Shown in pieces: positions 17,144 through 26,547 of a stretch of 64,000 bases of DNA. The stretch is taken from NCBI RefSeq assembly GCF_000250655.1, contig NC_016935.1, positions 6,900,001-6,964,000 of the forward strand, written 5' to 3'. The first letter of the stretch is position 1; every line of letters starts with the position of its first letter. Origin of the DNA: Paenibacillus mucilaginosus 3016. Its GTDB lineage: Bacteria > Bacillota > Bacilli > Paenibacillales > NBRC-103111. The translations under genes were made by a program, and so were the position numbers. Below the pieces are notes generated by a model. The model was not told the origin of the DNA and ran no database searches. It was given only the letters and a program-made list of their open reading frames with translations.

Positions 17144-18076
17144 TTACAAGATGCGCTTGCCGAGCAGCGAAGCGATGAGGCCGGCCAGCAGCCGGCCTGT
17201 CCGCCGCTGATCGTCCAGCAGCGGGTTCAGCCCGGTCACGTCCATCGAGGTGACCGCTCCGGTCTCCGCGAGCAGCTCCATCGCGAAGTGGGCTTCGCGG
17301 TAGAAGAGTCCGCCCGGCACCGGGGAGCCGACGCCCGGCGCCTCCAGCGGGTCGAGCGCGTCCGCGGCGAAGCTGACGTGCATTCCGCCGCTGCCGGCGC
17401 CTGCGGTCTCCACCGCCTGCTCAATCACCCGCTGGATTCCCATCCGGTCGATCTCGTGCATGGTGTAGCAGGCGATGCCCTGTTCGCGGATCCACTCCCG
17501 CTCTTCGGCCTGCACTTCGCGGGTACCGATCAGTACGACCTTCTCCTTTCGGATGCGGCCAAGGCCCGGAACCTCCCAAGGAATCCGCCCGAGAATGGCG
17601 GAGAGCGGCAGCTCGTTCACGCAGCCCGTCGCACTCGTCTCCTCCGTCAGCAGTCCCGGGTGGGCATCGAACCAGATCAGCCCGGGGTCTTCGAAGCCCT
17701 TGGCCAGTCCGGCCGCCGCTCCGATCGATACGCTGCGGTCTCCGCCCAGCACCAGCGGGAACGCCCCCGCTTCCACAGCCTGCTCCACCCTCCGGGCCGC
17801 AAGCCCCAGCATCTCCAGCACGGCCGGCAGGTTCTTGGCCGTAGTGAACGGGCGCCCGGAGGTCTCCCGCAGCCACATGCCGCTGATCTGCTCCTCGGAC
17901 ACCTCCCGCCCGAGCGCCCGGATCATCCGGACGAGGCCCGCCTTCACGATGCTCTCGGCCCCCTGTTCTTCCCCGGGGCGGCCGGCTCCCAGGCCGAACG
18001 GCACCTGGATCAGCTGGACCCTCGCCCGTCCTGCCGCCAAGCTCTCCTGTGCCTCACTAGTTTCCATCATGTGCAT
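17144..18076 (-). CDS. Arginase-fold protein lacking catalytic metal ligands (probable pseudoenzyme)
   Basis: A 310-residue ureohydrolase-fold protein, clearly a paralogue of the arginase encoded just upstream (shared blocks VIWFDAHP/LIWFDAHP, EQGI-TMHEID, EAPGVG-PV-GG, and the GKRIL/GERIL ending). The active site is degraded. GGDHS is GGDRS (Mn ligand His to Arg); DAHPD is DAHPG (Asp to Gly); SLDLDG is SFAADA (Asp to Ala); the catalytic HGMSL is NELPL (His to Asn); and VEVNP is TGLNP (Glu to Gly). Only one Asp and one His of DAH and one Asp of the SxDxD block remain. It therefore should not hydrolyse arginine. The reading frame is intact and has a GGAGGAGG site, arguing that it is kept for some other role, for instance a regulatory partner of the active arginase. 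The genes are 23 bases apart. Confidence 0.85.
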   Translation of the reverse strand: MHMMETSEAQESLAAGRARVQLIQVPFGLGAGRPGEEQGAESIVKAGLVRMIRALGREVSEEQISGMWLRETSGRPFTTAKNLPAVLEMLGLAARRVEQAVEAGAFPLVLGGDRSVSIGAAAGLAKGFEDPGLIWFDAHPGLLTEETSATGCVNELPLSAILGRIPWEVPGLGRIRKEKVVLIGTREVQAEEREWIREQGIACYTMHEIDRMGIQRVIEQAVETAGAGSGGMHVSFAADALDPLEAPGVGSPVPGGLFYREAHFAMELLAETGAVTSMDVTGLNPLLDDQRRTGRLLAGLIASLLGKRIL

Positions 18077-18099
18077 GCTCCTCCTCCGCGGTCCCCCGC

Positions 18100-19017
18100 T
18101 TACAATATGCGTTCCCCGAACACGGATCCGGCAAGCTCCACCGCCGCCCGCGCCGTCTTGTTGCCGATGTCGAGCATCGGGTTCACCTCGACGATCTCCG
18201 CGGAGACGAGCGCCCCGCTCTCATACAGCGTCTCCATCGCATAGTGGCTCTCCCGGTAAGTGATGCCGCCGCTGACCGGCGTGCCGACGCCCGGCGCCTC
18301 CTGCGGATCCATGCCGTCCAGATCCAGGCTGAGATGAACGCCGTCCGTCCCGTCCGTCACCCGCTCCATCGCCTCGTCCATGACGGCCCTCATGCCGTAC
18401 TTGTCGATCTCGTGCATCGTGAAGACGCGGATGCCCTGCTCGCGGAGGAAGATGCGCTCGCCCGGATCGATCGATCTCGCGCCAATGATGACCACGTTGC
18501 GCGGGTTGATCTTCGCCTGTTCGCCGCCGATCGAGATCAGGCTCTTGTGCCCATACCCGAGCATGACCGCCAGGGACATGCCGTGAATGTTCCCGGAGCC
18601 CGTCGTCTCCTCCGTGTTCACATCCGGATGGGCGTCGAACCAGATAACCCCCAGCCGGTTCACATGCTGCAGCACGCCTTTGATCGTGCCGATCGCCACG
18701 CTGTGGTCGCCTCCGATGACAAGCGGGAAGTGCCCGCGGCGCATCTCCGCCGCCACCCGCTGCGCCAGCTCCGCATTCACCCGCGCGATCTCGGCCAGAT
18801 ACTTCAGCTTCTCGCCGGGCGCACAGGGATCGAGCCGGTTCACGTGGATATCGCCTGTATCATGCACGCGGTGGCCGAGGTACTCCAGCCGCTGCTGAAT
18901 GTTCGAGGTTCGCAGGGCATGGGGGCCAAGCTCGACACCCGCCCGGTCCGCCCCGAGCTGAAGCGGCACGCCGATCAGTGAAATGTCCCGTTGGTTTGTG
19001 GCAAGCTTCATCAACAT
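18100..19017 (-). CDS. rocF: Arginase RocF
   Basis: Hydrolyses arginine to ornithine and urea, the first step of the arginase route of arginine catabolism. All Mn-binding and catalytic motifs are present: GGDHS, DAHPDVNTEE, HGMSL, SLDLDGMDP and VEVNP. At 305 residues from the chosen ATG 19017 (AGGGG eight bases upstream) it matches the usual length of about 300; a start at 19086 would add 23 hydrophobic residues with no family match. It is the first gene of a two-gene unit with the degenerate paralogue. A candidate CcpA (cre-like) site, ATGTAATCGTTTTCT on the minus strand, lies near 19058-19073. Confidence 0.95.
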   Translation of the reverse strand: MLMKLATNQRDISLIGVPLQLGADRAGVELGPHALRTSNIQQRLEYLGHRVHDTGDIHVNRLDPCAPGEKLKYLAEIARVNAELAQRVAAEMRRGHFPLVIGGDHSVAIGTIKGVLQHVNRLGVIWFDAHPDVNTEETTGSGNIHGMSLAVMLGYGHKSLISIGGEQAKINPRNVVIIGARSIDPGERIFLREQGIRVFTMHEIDKYGMRAVMDEAMERVTDGTDGVHLSLDLDGMDPQEAPGVGTPVSGGITYRESHYAMETLYESGALVSAEIVEVNPMLDIGNKTARAAVELAGSVFGERIL

Positions 19018-19192
19018 AACAAGCACCCCTAATCTGCAGTATGAAGTAAGAGCAAGGAAGAAAACGATTACATTCCGTGATGGCAAAAGAGCGGCGGCTG
19101 CGGCGGCCCTTCCGTCCGATCTCTTACTTTGACTGTACCATAACAGACCCCGGGCCGAAAAATTAAATGTGACAATGGTTACTATTGAGAAA

Positions 19193-19258
19193 TTTTATGG
19201 AGGTGAGATTTTTTATGGAGGTGAGATTTTTTATGGAGGTGAGAAATTTAATGGGGGG
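19193..19258. repeat. Tandem 18-bp repeat TTTTATGGAGGTGAGATT
   Basis: Three full copies (19193-19210, 19211-19228, 19229-19246; the last ends AAA) and a partial fourth. Each holds a perfect GGAGGTGA ribosome-site sequence and an ATG, but no gene starts after it on the plus strand: the frame that continues only runs antisense through the LysR gene. The gap 19018-19387 otherwise holds the arginase promoter region and the LysR terminator. Confidence 0.85.
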
Positions 19259-19302
19259 GCACAGAAACGAGCAGCTCCGGGTTATTCTATCTTAGTATGT
19301 CA

Positions 19303-19335
19303 AAAACCGCCCTTCCCGGACGGGGCCGGAAAGAG
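19303..19335 (-). terminator. Terminator after the LysR gene
   Basis: On the minus strand CTTTCCGG pairs with CCGGGAAGG around a short loop, followed by GCGG and five T. It lies about 55 bases past the LysR stop codon. Confidence 0.55.
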
Positions 19336-19387
19336 CGTTCTTATAGGGGTTGTCCCAAGCAAAAGTACAATGGCCGCACCGGCCGTT

Positions 19388-20272
19388 CTACATCCCCGTC
19401 TCCAGCGCAGCCCAGGATTCCTGGAGCATTCCCGCGAAGGAACGGATGTTGATCTCGTCCAGCCGGCTGCGCAGCACAATCATCGATGTCTCGATCTTGT
19501 CCGGGAACCGGTGCAGTTCCACCAGCGTGCCTTTCTTGAGCTCGGAGTGAACCAGTCCCGCGCCCAGCAGCCCGATCCCCGTCTGATGAAGCACGGCACG
19601 CTTGATCGTTTCGTCGCTGACGCATTCGATCGAGGCGGAAGGCCGGAAGCCGATCTCGCCGAGGCATTCGTTCACCAGGCTCTGGAGGTTGGAGCCGGTT
19701 TTGTAGGAGATGAGAGGACCGGAGTGCAGCAGCTCCTCCCGCCCTACGCACTCGAGGCGTTCCTTCGTGGTGACCAGAACGAGATCTTCGGTGCTCAGGC
19801 GCACGCATTCGATGCCCGGCAGGCTGCAGGGACCGGCGATGATGCCGAGGTCCGCTTCGCGCGAATGCACCTTTTTCATGGCTTCGATGCTGTCGTGGGA
19901 GGCGAGCTGCAGCTTGACCTCGGGGTAGGCCGTGATATAGGAGTGCATGAGTAAGGACAGGTAATGCGAGCAGTAGAACTCGGGCGCCGCCACCGTCAGG
20001 CTGCCCCCCGGCTGGTCCAGCTTGCGCAGCTCGTCTTCCATCTCCTGCAGCGTGGCGAAGACCCGGTCGGCATACTCCTTCACAATCCGGCCGTGGGGCG
20101 TCAAATAGGTCTGCTTGCCCACCCGGCCCAGGAGGACATACCCCAGTTCGTTCTCGAGCGTCTGAAGCTGTATCGTGATAGTAGGCTGCGTGTACCCGAG
20201 TTGGGCGGCGGCCTTGGTCAGGTTGAGGCTCTCCGCCGCCACCTGGAACGTTTTCAGTCGCTTGATATCCAT
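19388..20272 (-). CDS. LysR-family transcriptional regulator
   Basis: A 294-residue LysR protein. The N-terminal helix-turn-helix reads LKTFQVAAESLNLTKAAAQLGYTQPTITIQLQTLE, and the rest is a periplasmic-binding-like effector domain (about 90-290). It starts 14 bases after the sigma-54 gene ends on the same strand, and lies within the arginine cluster, so it may respond to an arginine-pathway metabolite; this is inference from position only. The alignment of the DNA-binding region is typical, and the length is normal. Confidence 0.92.
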   Translation of the reverse strand: MDIKRLKTFQVAAESLNLTKAAAQLGYTQPTITIQLQTLENELGYVLLGRVGKQTYLTPHGRIVKEYADRVFATLQEMEDELRKLDQPGGSLTVAAPEFYCSHYLSLLMHSYITAYPEVKLQLASHDSIEAMKKVHSREADLGIIAGPCSLPGIECVRLSTEDLVLVTTKERLECVGREELLHSGPLISYKTGSNLQSLVNECLGEIGFRPSASIECVSDETIKRAVLHQTGIGLLGAGLVHSELKKGTLVELHRFPDKIETSMIVLRSRLDEINIRSFAGMLQESWAALETGM

Positions 20273-20286
20273 AGCCTATGCAGTCC

Positions 20287-21598
20287 TTACATGATAGTTT
20301 TGCGGAGTGCGGAGGAGAGCAGGTGCAGCTCTTCGCGGTACTTGGCCACGGTCCTCCGCGAGACCGCCAGCCCATCCGCGGCCAGCAGCTCCGCCAGCTT
20401 CTGGTCGGAGTACGGCCGCCGCTTGTCTTCCCCTGCGATCCACTCCCGGATCCGCGTCTTCACCGCCGCCGAGGAGGCCGTCTCTCCGTCCGCCGTCCGC
20501 ACGCCGGACGTGAACCAGGCCTTGAGCTCGCGCACGCCGTAGGGTGTCCGCACATATTTGTGCTGCACCGCGCGGGAGACCGTAGACTCGTGAAGGTCCA
20601 GCCTTTGCGCAATCTGCTTCAGGGTCAGGGGATGAACCGCGGCCCAGCCCTTCGACAGAAAAGCCTCCTGCTCTTCAAATATAGCACGAATGACCCGCAG
20701 CAGGGTAACCCTGCGCTGCTGCAGACCGTACACCAGGCTCTGCGCCTGGCTCCGCTTGCCCTGGAGGAAGGCCGCCGTCCGCGGGCAGCCGGCCTGCCGC
20801 AGCTGCGCTTCGTACTCCGGCCGGAACGCGGCAGCCGGCAGCGCGTCCGGATTCATCCGGACGACGAGCTCCCCCTGCTGCAGGAAGACCTCCGCATCCG
20901 GCACCACGTACGCCCGCTCCACAGGGCCGCAGGAGGACCCGGGCCGCGGGTCCAGCCGCCGGATATAGGCGAGAGCCCCCGCCGCCTCCTCCCGGGTGAT
21001 GCCGAGCCCCACCGCGACCCGCTCCGGGCGGCCCTGGCAGAGCTGCGGCCAGCTGTCGCGCACGGCCTGAAGGGCCCAGGGCTGCGCAGCCGGGTCCCGG
21101 GTGATCTGCAGCAGCAGGCACTCCTGCAGCGTGCGGGCGCCGACGCCTGCAGGCTCGAGCGACTGCAGCGCCTCCAGGGCCTGCATCACAACGCCCTCCG
21201 GCAGCTGCAGCTCGGCCGCGGCTTCTTCGGGCGGCAGCGTCAGATAGCCGCGTTCGTCGAGATTGCCGGCCAGGTAGGCAGCGGCCTTGTACACGGCGGG
21301 CGGCAGGCCGGCGGTCCGCAGCTGGCCCAGCAGCTGCCGCTCCAGCGTCTCTTCCCCGGCCGGCACCCACTGCAGCGGGTCGGTCCCTCCTCCGGCCGGA
21401 CGCCCGCGGCCCTGCTTCCGCAGCCGGCTGCCTTCGTACAGATCAAGCTCGAGGAGCGGATTGTCCAGCGCCTGGCTCCTCCGCATAGCGGATCAGCTCC
21501 TGGGCCGGAAGCTGCAGCAGGTGAAGCGATTGATGAAGCTCGGCGGTTAGCAGGGTCTTGGTGCTGAGGGCCTGGGTCAGCCCGATGCCTGGTCTCAC
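20287..21598 (-). pseudogene. rpoN: RNA polymerase sigma-54 factor (RpoN/SigL) interrupted by a one-base frameshift
   Basis: Sigma-54 directs polymerase to -24/-12 promoters and needs an ATP-driven activator. The 5' part starts at GTG 21598 (GGAGG eight bases before) and encodes region I: GLTQALSTKTLLTAELHQSL then LLQLPAQELIRYAEE (codons 1-41). The match then jumps to another frame at QALDNPLLELD. One extra C at 21474-21475 separates the halves; removing it gives about 436 residues, the size of Bacillus SigL. The 3' part is complete, with the core-binding region, the helix-turn-helix (LDLHESTVSRAVQHKYVRTP) and the RpoN box SRRTVAKYRE. As read, the protein would either stop early or start at ATG 21486 without region I, which is needed for activator response. 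It may be a real mutation or an assembly error. Confidence 0.88.
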
Positions 21599-21718
21599 GT
21601 CGGAGCCCTCCTTTTATGTAAACGGTTACGAAATCTCGCAGCGTCATTATACCTCATCCGCAGCGGCTTGGCATCCGGCATCCGCTGGGAAATCCGGGGA
21701 AAACGCCCCCGCCATAGG

Positions 21719-21757
21719 AAAAGGCAGCGCCCGGGAAGTCCCGGCCGCTGCCTTCGG
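21719..21757. terminator. Terminator after the amino acid permease gene
   Basis: AAGGCAGCG-CCGGGA pairs with TCCCGG-CGCTGCCTT around AGT; about 25 bases past the permease stop codon on the minus strand. It separates the permease from rpoN. Confidence 0.75.
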
Positions 21758-21781
21758 TTGTACTCCGCCGCACCGCCCCGG

Positions 21782-23233
21782 TCAGGACTCGGGCAGCGAA
21801 TCGAGCGGCGCCCGCTCGGGCTCGGATGCCTGTCCGGCCGGCAGCGCGTTCCTGTACTTGAGATAGTAGAGCGCGTAACAGATCAGGATGAACGGAATGC
21901 CGCAGTACAGCGCCATCCGCTGCTCCGGATCGAAGGCCAGTCCGACGCAGGCCGTAGTACAGAGGACAAAAGCCAACACAGGGACCAGCGGATACATCGG
22001 CACCCGGTACTTCAGGCTGGCGGGGTCGCCGCCTTCCTGCACGAAGCGTCTGCGGAACATGTACTGCGAAGCGGCGATACCCATCCACACGAGCATGGCG
22101 GTCAGGCCGGCGATCGATACAAGCCAGAGGTACACCGTATCGGGGGCGAACACGCTCGAGAGAAGCGACAGGCAGGCCACGCCGATGCTAACGAGGAGGG
22201 CGTTCAGAGGCACACCCCGCCTGGACAGCTTGCCAAGGGGCCCCGGCGCCATATTTTCCTTGGAGAGGGCCCACAGCATCCGGGAGGCGGCATACAGCCC
22301 CGAGTTGGCTACCGACAGCAGCGCCGAGAGGATGACGAAGTTCATGATATCGGCCGCATAAGGAATCCCGATGGAATCGAACACGGTCACGAAGGGACTC
22401 TCCTCCACGCCCGCTTCCTTCCAGGGGATGAGCCCCGCCACGATGAAGATGGAAGCGACGAAGAAGAAAATGACCCGCCACACCGTATTTTTGATCGACC
22501 GCGGAATCGTCTTCTCGGGCTCCTCGCTCTCCCCTGCGGCAATACCGACGAGCTCGCTGCCCTGGTAGGAGAAGTTCACCGCAATCATCGTGAACAGAAT
22601 GGCGCCGAGGCCGTTCGGGAAGAGCCCGCCTTCGCCGGTAAAGTTCGAGAGCATCGGCGCGGGGCCTCCCTGCGGCGAGATCAGGCCGAACATGGCCGCT
22701 CCGCCCAGGCCGATGAACAGGATGATCGTCACGAGCTTGATGCTCGCGAGCCAATATTCCGTCTCGGCATAAGCCTTGGCCGACATGGCGTTGAGCAGGA
22801 ACAGGAGGACGACGAAGAAGACGCACCAGAGCCAGACCGGGACATGGGGAAACCAGCGCTTCATCATGAGGCCCGCGGCGGTGAATTCGGAGCCGAGCGT
22901 CACCACCCAGCCGAGCCAGTACAGCCAGCCGATCGTGAAGCCCGTCGCCGGCCCGATATAGCGTGCGGCGTAGGTCTGGAACGAGCCGGTCACCGGCATC
23001 GCCACGGACAGCTCGCCAAGGCACATCATGACGAGGTACATGATGAAGCCGCCGACCAGGTAGGCCAGAAGCGCCCCGCCGGGTCCGGCCTGGTTGATCG
23101 TATACCCGGAGGAAATGAAGAGGCCTGTCCCGATGACCCCCCCAAGGGAGATCATATACAGGTGCCTGCTCTTCATGGTCCGCTGCAGTCCCGTCTGGTG
23201 GTGCGTTTGCTGTTGATGATCTTGATTGGTCAT
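21782..23233 (-). CDS. Amino acid permease, APC family (RocE/RocC-like)
   Basis: A 483-residue proton symporter with twelve predicted membrane helices. The amino-acid-permease signature is visible at the N-terminus ([15 protein letters not shown] in helix 1), then [20 protein letters not shown] (helix 2) and [20 protein letters not shown] (helix 6 region). The hydrophilic, His/Gln-rich N-terminus is short. Together with arginase, ornithine aminotransferase and glutamate dehydrogenase it most likely imports arginine or ornithine, as RocE and RocC do in Bacillus; the substrate is inferred from the neighbourhood, and lysine or other basic amino acids are possible. It has its own terminator. Confidence 0.88.
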   Translation of the reverse strand: MTNQDHQQQTHHQTGLQRTMKSRHLYMISLGGVIGTGLFISSGYTINQAGPGGALLAYLVGGFIMYLVMMCLGELSVAMPVTGSFQTYAARYIGPATGFTIGWLYWLGWVVTLGSEFTAAGLMMKRWFPHVPVWLWCVFFVVLLFLLNAMSAKAYAETEYWLASIKLVTIILFIGLGGAAMFGLISPQGGPAPMLSNFTGEGGLFPNGLGAILFTMIAVNFSYQGSELVGIAAGESEEPEKTIPRSIKNTVWRVIFFFVASIFIVAGLIPWKEAGVEESPFVTVFDSIGIPYAADIMNFVILSALLSVANSGLYAASRMLWALSKENMAPGPLGKLSRRGVPLNALLVSIGVACLSLLSSVFAPDTVYLWLVSIAGLTAMLVWMGIAASQYMFRRRFVQEGGDPASLKYRVPMYPLVPVLAFVLCTTACVGLAFDPEQRMALYCGIPFILICYALYYLKYRNALPAGQASEPERAPLDSLPES

Positions 23234-23433
23234 GAACCCAACTCCTCACAGGTGATAACACGCTGCCCGGGCGTCCTGCTGCAGGACACCGGGCGCGGAT
23301 AGGAAGAAACGGGCACGGGAGGGCGAAGCGGCCTCCTGCCTTCTCTGGTAATGAGCCTTGGAATAAGCGCAAAATAAAAATGTACCAAAAGGACGGGCGG
23401 TTTTCAACCCGCCTGCGGCCTGCAAGGGCAGGA

Positions 23434-24717
23434 TCAGGCCCAGCCCCGGAACCGCGAGGCTTCGGCCAGCCTCCGCAGGCCGACGATGTAAGCGGCCAGC
23501 CTCATATTCACCTGCTTGCGCTGCGCCGTCTCGTATACCGTGTGGAACGACTCCGACATAAGCTTGTTCAGCCGCGCATCGACTTCCTCCGCGGACCAGT
23601 AGTAGCCCTGGTTATTCTGCACCCACTCGAAGTAGGACACAACCACCCCGCCTGCATTCGCGAGTACGTCCGGGACAACCAGCACGCCGCGCGAGTCCAG
23701 AATCTCCGTCGCCTCCGCGGTGGTCGGCCCGTTCGCCGCCTCGACGACGATCTTCGCCTTGATATCGTAAGCGTTGTGCTCCGTAAGCTGGTTCTCGATG
23801 GCCGCGGGAATCAGAATATCGCACTCCTTCGTGAGCAGCTCCCCGTTGGTGATCCGGTTCGGGAACAGGTTCGTGACCGCCCCGAACGAATCCCGGCGTT
23901 CGAGCAGCTCGTCGATCAGCAGGCCGTTCGGGTTATAGAGCGCCCCGTGCGCATCGGAGATGCCGACGACCTTGGCGCCGGCGTCCGTCATGAACTTGGC
24001 CAGGTAGCTCCCCGCGTTCCCGAAGCCCTGGACGATGACCGACGCGCCCGCTACGCTCACCCCCATCACGGCCGCGGCCTCCCGGACAGCGATGGCGACG
24101 CCCCGGGCGGTGGAGGACTCGCGCCCGACCGATCCGCCGAGAACAAGCGGCTTGCCGGTGATGAAGCCGGGGGAGTCGAACTCCCGGATGCGGCTGTATT
24201 CGTCCATCATCCAGGCCATGATCTGTGAGTTCGTATACACGTCGGGGGCCGGAATGTCTTTGGTCGGGCCGACGATCTGGGAGACCGCCCGGACATAGCC
24301 GCGGCTCAGCCGCTCAAGCTCCCCGAATGACATGCTGCGCGGATCGCACTCGATGCCCCCCTTGCCTCCGCCGTACGGCAGGTTCATGATGCCGCATTTG
24401 ATGCTCATCCACAGCGCAAGCGCTTTCACTTCATCGGCCGTAACGCCGGGATGGAAGCGGATGCCGCCCTTCGTCGGGCCGACCGCGTCATTGTGCTGCG
24501 CCCGGTAGCCGGTGAACACCTTCACACTCCCGTCGTCCATCCGGACGGGAATCCGGACGGTGAGCAGCCGCAGCGGCTCCTTCAGCAGCTCATAGAACGC
24601 CTCGTCGTACCCCATGTGCCCGAGCGCCGTCTTCACCACTTCCTGCGTCCTCCGAAGCACATCCCCGTGATCTTCCGTGCCGCCCTGCAGATTCGTCCCT
24701 GTCGTCTTCATGCTCAT
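23434..24717 (-). CDS. rocG: Glutamate dehydrogenase (RocG/GudB type)
   Basis: NAD-dependent oxidative deamination of glutamate to 2-oxoglutarate, the last step of arginine and ornithine breakdown. The 427-residue length fits RocG (about 424). Motifs: [22 protein letters not shown] (substrate lysine region), [14 protein letters not shown] and the Rossmann glycines in [14 protein letters not shown]. It lies 333 bases downstream of rocD on the same strand. That gap contains a perfect 14-bp palindrome at 24819-24832, and no -24/-12 promoter was seen in it. GudB is an equally good match by sequence; the gene context favours RocG. Confidence 0.93.
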   Translation of the reverse strand: MSMKTTGTNLQGGTEDHGDVLRRTQEVVKTALGHMGYDEAFYELLKEPLRLLTVRIPVRMDDGSVKVFTGYRAQHNDAVGPTKGGIRFHPGVTADEVKALALWMSIKCGIMNLPYGGGKGGIECDPRSMSFGELERLSRGYVRAVSQIVGPTKDIPAPDVYTNSQIMAWMMDEYSRIREFDSPGFITGKPLVLGGSVGRESSTARGVAIAVREAAAVMGVSVAGASVIVQGFGNAGSYLAKFMTDAGAKVVGISDAHGALYNPNGLLIDELLERRDSFGAVTNLFPNRITNGELLTKECDILIPAAIENQLTEHNAYDIKAKIVVEAANGPTTAEATEILDSRGVLVVPDVLANAGGVVVSYFEWVQNNQGYYWSAEEVDARLNKLMSESFHTVYETAQRKQVNMRLAAYIVGLRRLAEASRFRGWA

Positions 24718-24818
24718 GATTTCTCCCCCGGTTTCGTCGATACTTTGGCTTGGCCCGGACGGCTGTCCCGTCCATGATATGGCATGGTTGTGAAGTTTAG
24801 AAAATAGGGCCGCCGCTG

Positions 24819-24832
24819 AAAGGATATCCTTT
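24819..24832. promoter_or_regulatory. Perfect 14-bp palindrome AAAGGATATCCTTT
   Basis: It lies about 100 bases upstream of the glutamate dehydrogenase gene in the 333-base gap between rocD and rocG. A regulator site is plausible but none could be named. The rest of the gap (24718-25050) shows no gene. Confidence 0.35.
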
Positions 24833-25050
24833 GGAGCCGGCCGCCGATCGTCGACCAGGCTGGCACCCGCGTGTTCCCCCTCCGCCGCGGCTTGCTTGTA
24901 CAGGCCTTCCCGCCGATCTGAACAGCGGGCGGCATGGCGGCCCCCGCCCCTCCCGGCTTCGGAGGAACGGGCTGCCTGACGTCCCCTGTCACACAGCCCT
25001 CCGCCCTTCCGGTCACTTTAGACTTTTGCTTAACGCCATCCGGCCCGCTC

Positions 25051-26271
25051 TTACTCCGCCGCTTGGGAGCCGGATTCCGCCTCGGCGAACACCTGCCGGA
25101 TCCGCTCCAGCGCCCAATCCAGGTTCTCGCGCGTGATCGTCAGCGGCGGAGCGAAGCGGATCGTCGTCTCGTGCGTTTCCTTGCATAGCAGGCCGAGTGC
25201 CTTCAGCCGCTCGCAGTACGTCCGCGCCGGCCCGGTGAGCTCCACCCCGATGAACAGGCCGCGCCCGCGGATCTCCTTGATCCGGCCGCTGGCGATCTTC
25301 TTCAGCTCCCCGAGGAAATAAGCGCCGAGCTCCGCCGACCGCTTCACGAGCTGCTCCTCCTCGAGCACCTCCAGCGCGGCGATCGCTACGGCACAGCCGA
25401 GCGGGTTGCCGCCGAACGTAGAACCGTGCGAGCTCGGATTGAACACGCCGAGAATCTCCGCATCCCCGGCTACGGCCGAGATCGGGAACACGCCGCCGCC
25501 CAGCGCCTTGCCCATGATGTAGAGGTCCGGCAGCACGTCTTCCCAGTCGCAGGCGAAGAGCCGGCCGGTACGCCCGAAGCCCGTCTGGATCTCGTCGGCG
25601 ACGAAGAGCACCCGGTTCTCCCGGCAGAGCTCACGCGCGCCCTTCAGGAACCCTTCCTGCGGGATGAGGATCCCCGCTTCCCCCTGGATCGGCTCCACCA
25701 GGAAAGCCGCCGTATTCGGGGTGATCGCCGCCCGCAGGGCCTCCAGGTCCCCGTAAGGCACGATCTTGAAGCCCGGCGTGAACGGCCCGAAGCCCCGCTG
25801 GTACTCCGGATCGGAGGAGAACGAGGTGATCGTCACGGTGCGCCCGTGGAAGTTCCCGCTGCAGACGATGATCTCCGCCTGGTCCGCGGGCACGCCCTTG
25901 ACGTCATACGCCCAGCGGCGCACCGCCTTGACTGCGGTTTCGACGGCCTCCGCTCCTGTATTCATCGGCAGGATCATGTCCTTGCCCGTCAGGCGGGACA
26001 GCTTCTCGTAGAACACGCCGAGCTGGTCGTTGTAGAAGGCGCGCGAGGTCAGCGTCACCTTGTCCGCCTGCTCCTTCAGCGCCGCGATGATCTTCGGGTG
26101 CCGGTGTCCGTGGTTCAACGCCGAGTAGGCGCTGAGCATATCCATATAGGCGTTCCCTTCTGGATCGTGCACCCACACCCCCTCGGCATGGGAGATGACG
26201 ATCGGCAGCGGACGGTAATTCTGTGCGCCGTATTTCTCGGTTTGTTCAATAATATGTTGGGTCTGCGTCAT
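25051..26271 (-). CDS. rocD: Ornithine aminotransferase RocD
   Basis: PLP enzyme that converts ornithine and 2-oxoglutarate to glutamate-5-semialdehyde and glutamate. The 406-residue chain is of normal length; the cofactor lysine is in [18 protein letters not shown], and [17 protein letters not shown] and EPIQGEAGI are class-III aminotransferase blocks. ATG 26271 was chosen over ATG 26313 because AGGAGGT stands eight bases before it; the extra 14 residues of the longer form match nothing. A perfect sigma-54 promoter lies 69 bases upstream, and the gene is divergent from a sigma-54 activator gene, as rocD is from rocR in Bacillus. Confidence 0.95.
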   Translation of the reverse strand: MTQTQHIIEQTEKYGAQNYRPLPIVISHAEGVWVHDPEGNAYMDMLSAYSALNHGHRHPKIIAALKEQADKVTLTSRAFYNDQLGVFYEKLSRLTGKDMILPMNTGAEAVETAVKAVRRWAYDVKGVPADQAEIIVCSGNFHGRTVTITSFSSDPEYQRGFGPFTPGFKIVPYGDLEALRAAITPNTAAFLVEPIQGEAGILIPQEGFLKGARELCRENRVLFVADEIQTGFGRTGRLFACDWEDVLPDLYIMGKALGGGVFPISAVAGDAEILGVFNPSSHGSTFGGNPLGCAVAIAALEVLEEEQLVKRSAELGAYFLGELKKIASGRIKEIRGRGLFIGVELTGPARTYCERLKALGLLCKETHETTIRFAPPLTITRENLDWALERIRQVFAEAESGSQAAE

Positions 26272-26339
26272 GGGAATGACCTCCTGGACCGGAATGGGTT
26301 TAAGGATTTTCATTATGAAATGCCTTCGCTTATCTATAT

Positions 26340-26355
26340 AGCAAGAAACGTGCCA
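26340..26355 (-). promoter_or_regulatory. Sigma-54 (-24/-12) promoter of rocD
   Basis: The minus strand reads TGGCACG-TTTC-TTGCT, a full match to the consensus TGGCACG-N4-TTGC(A/T), with the required 10 bases between GG and GC. It is the only such site recognised by eye in the roc cluster. Confidence 0.85.
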
Positions 26356-26417
26356 AAAGATCTCCGGCCATCAAATCGCCATTTTACGGACAGAAAAGGG
26401 GAGAACGGGAGTGCATT

Positions 26418-26499
26418 GGTGCAAAATCATTTGGCAGTGCCGTGGAATTTGGCATGAAATCACATGATCGGGGATTGGGGTGAAAAATAATTTTGCACC
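26418..26499. promoter_or_regulatory. Paired inverted repeat, candidate activator-binding sites
   Basis: GGTGCAAAATCATTT (26418-26432) and AAATAATTTTGCACC (26485-26499) are inverted copies matching at 14 of 15 positions, with centres 67 bases apart. They sit 63 to 145 bases upstream of the rocD -24 box, the usual distance for a sigma-54 activator. The second arm overlaps TTTGCA (26492-26497), which with TACAAT (26515-26520, extended by TG) forms a 17-bp-spaced sigma-A promoter for the activator gene, suggesting autoregulation. Confidence 0.6.
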
Positions 26500-26547
26500 G
26501 GAGCCGGCTCATGCTACAATCGACACTACAGAAAGGGGCACACCTTC

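Noticed and set aside
19169-19954. Plus-strand ORF beginning with GGEIFYGGEIFYGG repeats
   Set aside because: The repeats are the 18-bp DNA array; the rest runs antisense through the LysR gene, so a real protein is unlikely.
21668-23302. 544-codon plus-strand ORF opposite the permease
   Set aside because: Antisense shadow of a gene with well-formed transmembrane helices.
22188-23372. 394-codon minus-strand ORF in another frame of the permease
   Set aside because: The Arg/Gly/Pro-rich product is a frame shadow of the permease.
23234-23433. Possible sigma-54 promoter upstream of the permease (TTTTGGTACA...TTTTGC)
   Set aside because: The distance between the GG and GC elements is 14 instead of 10 bases, so it does not fit a -24/-12 promoter.
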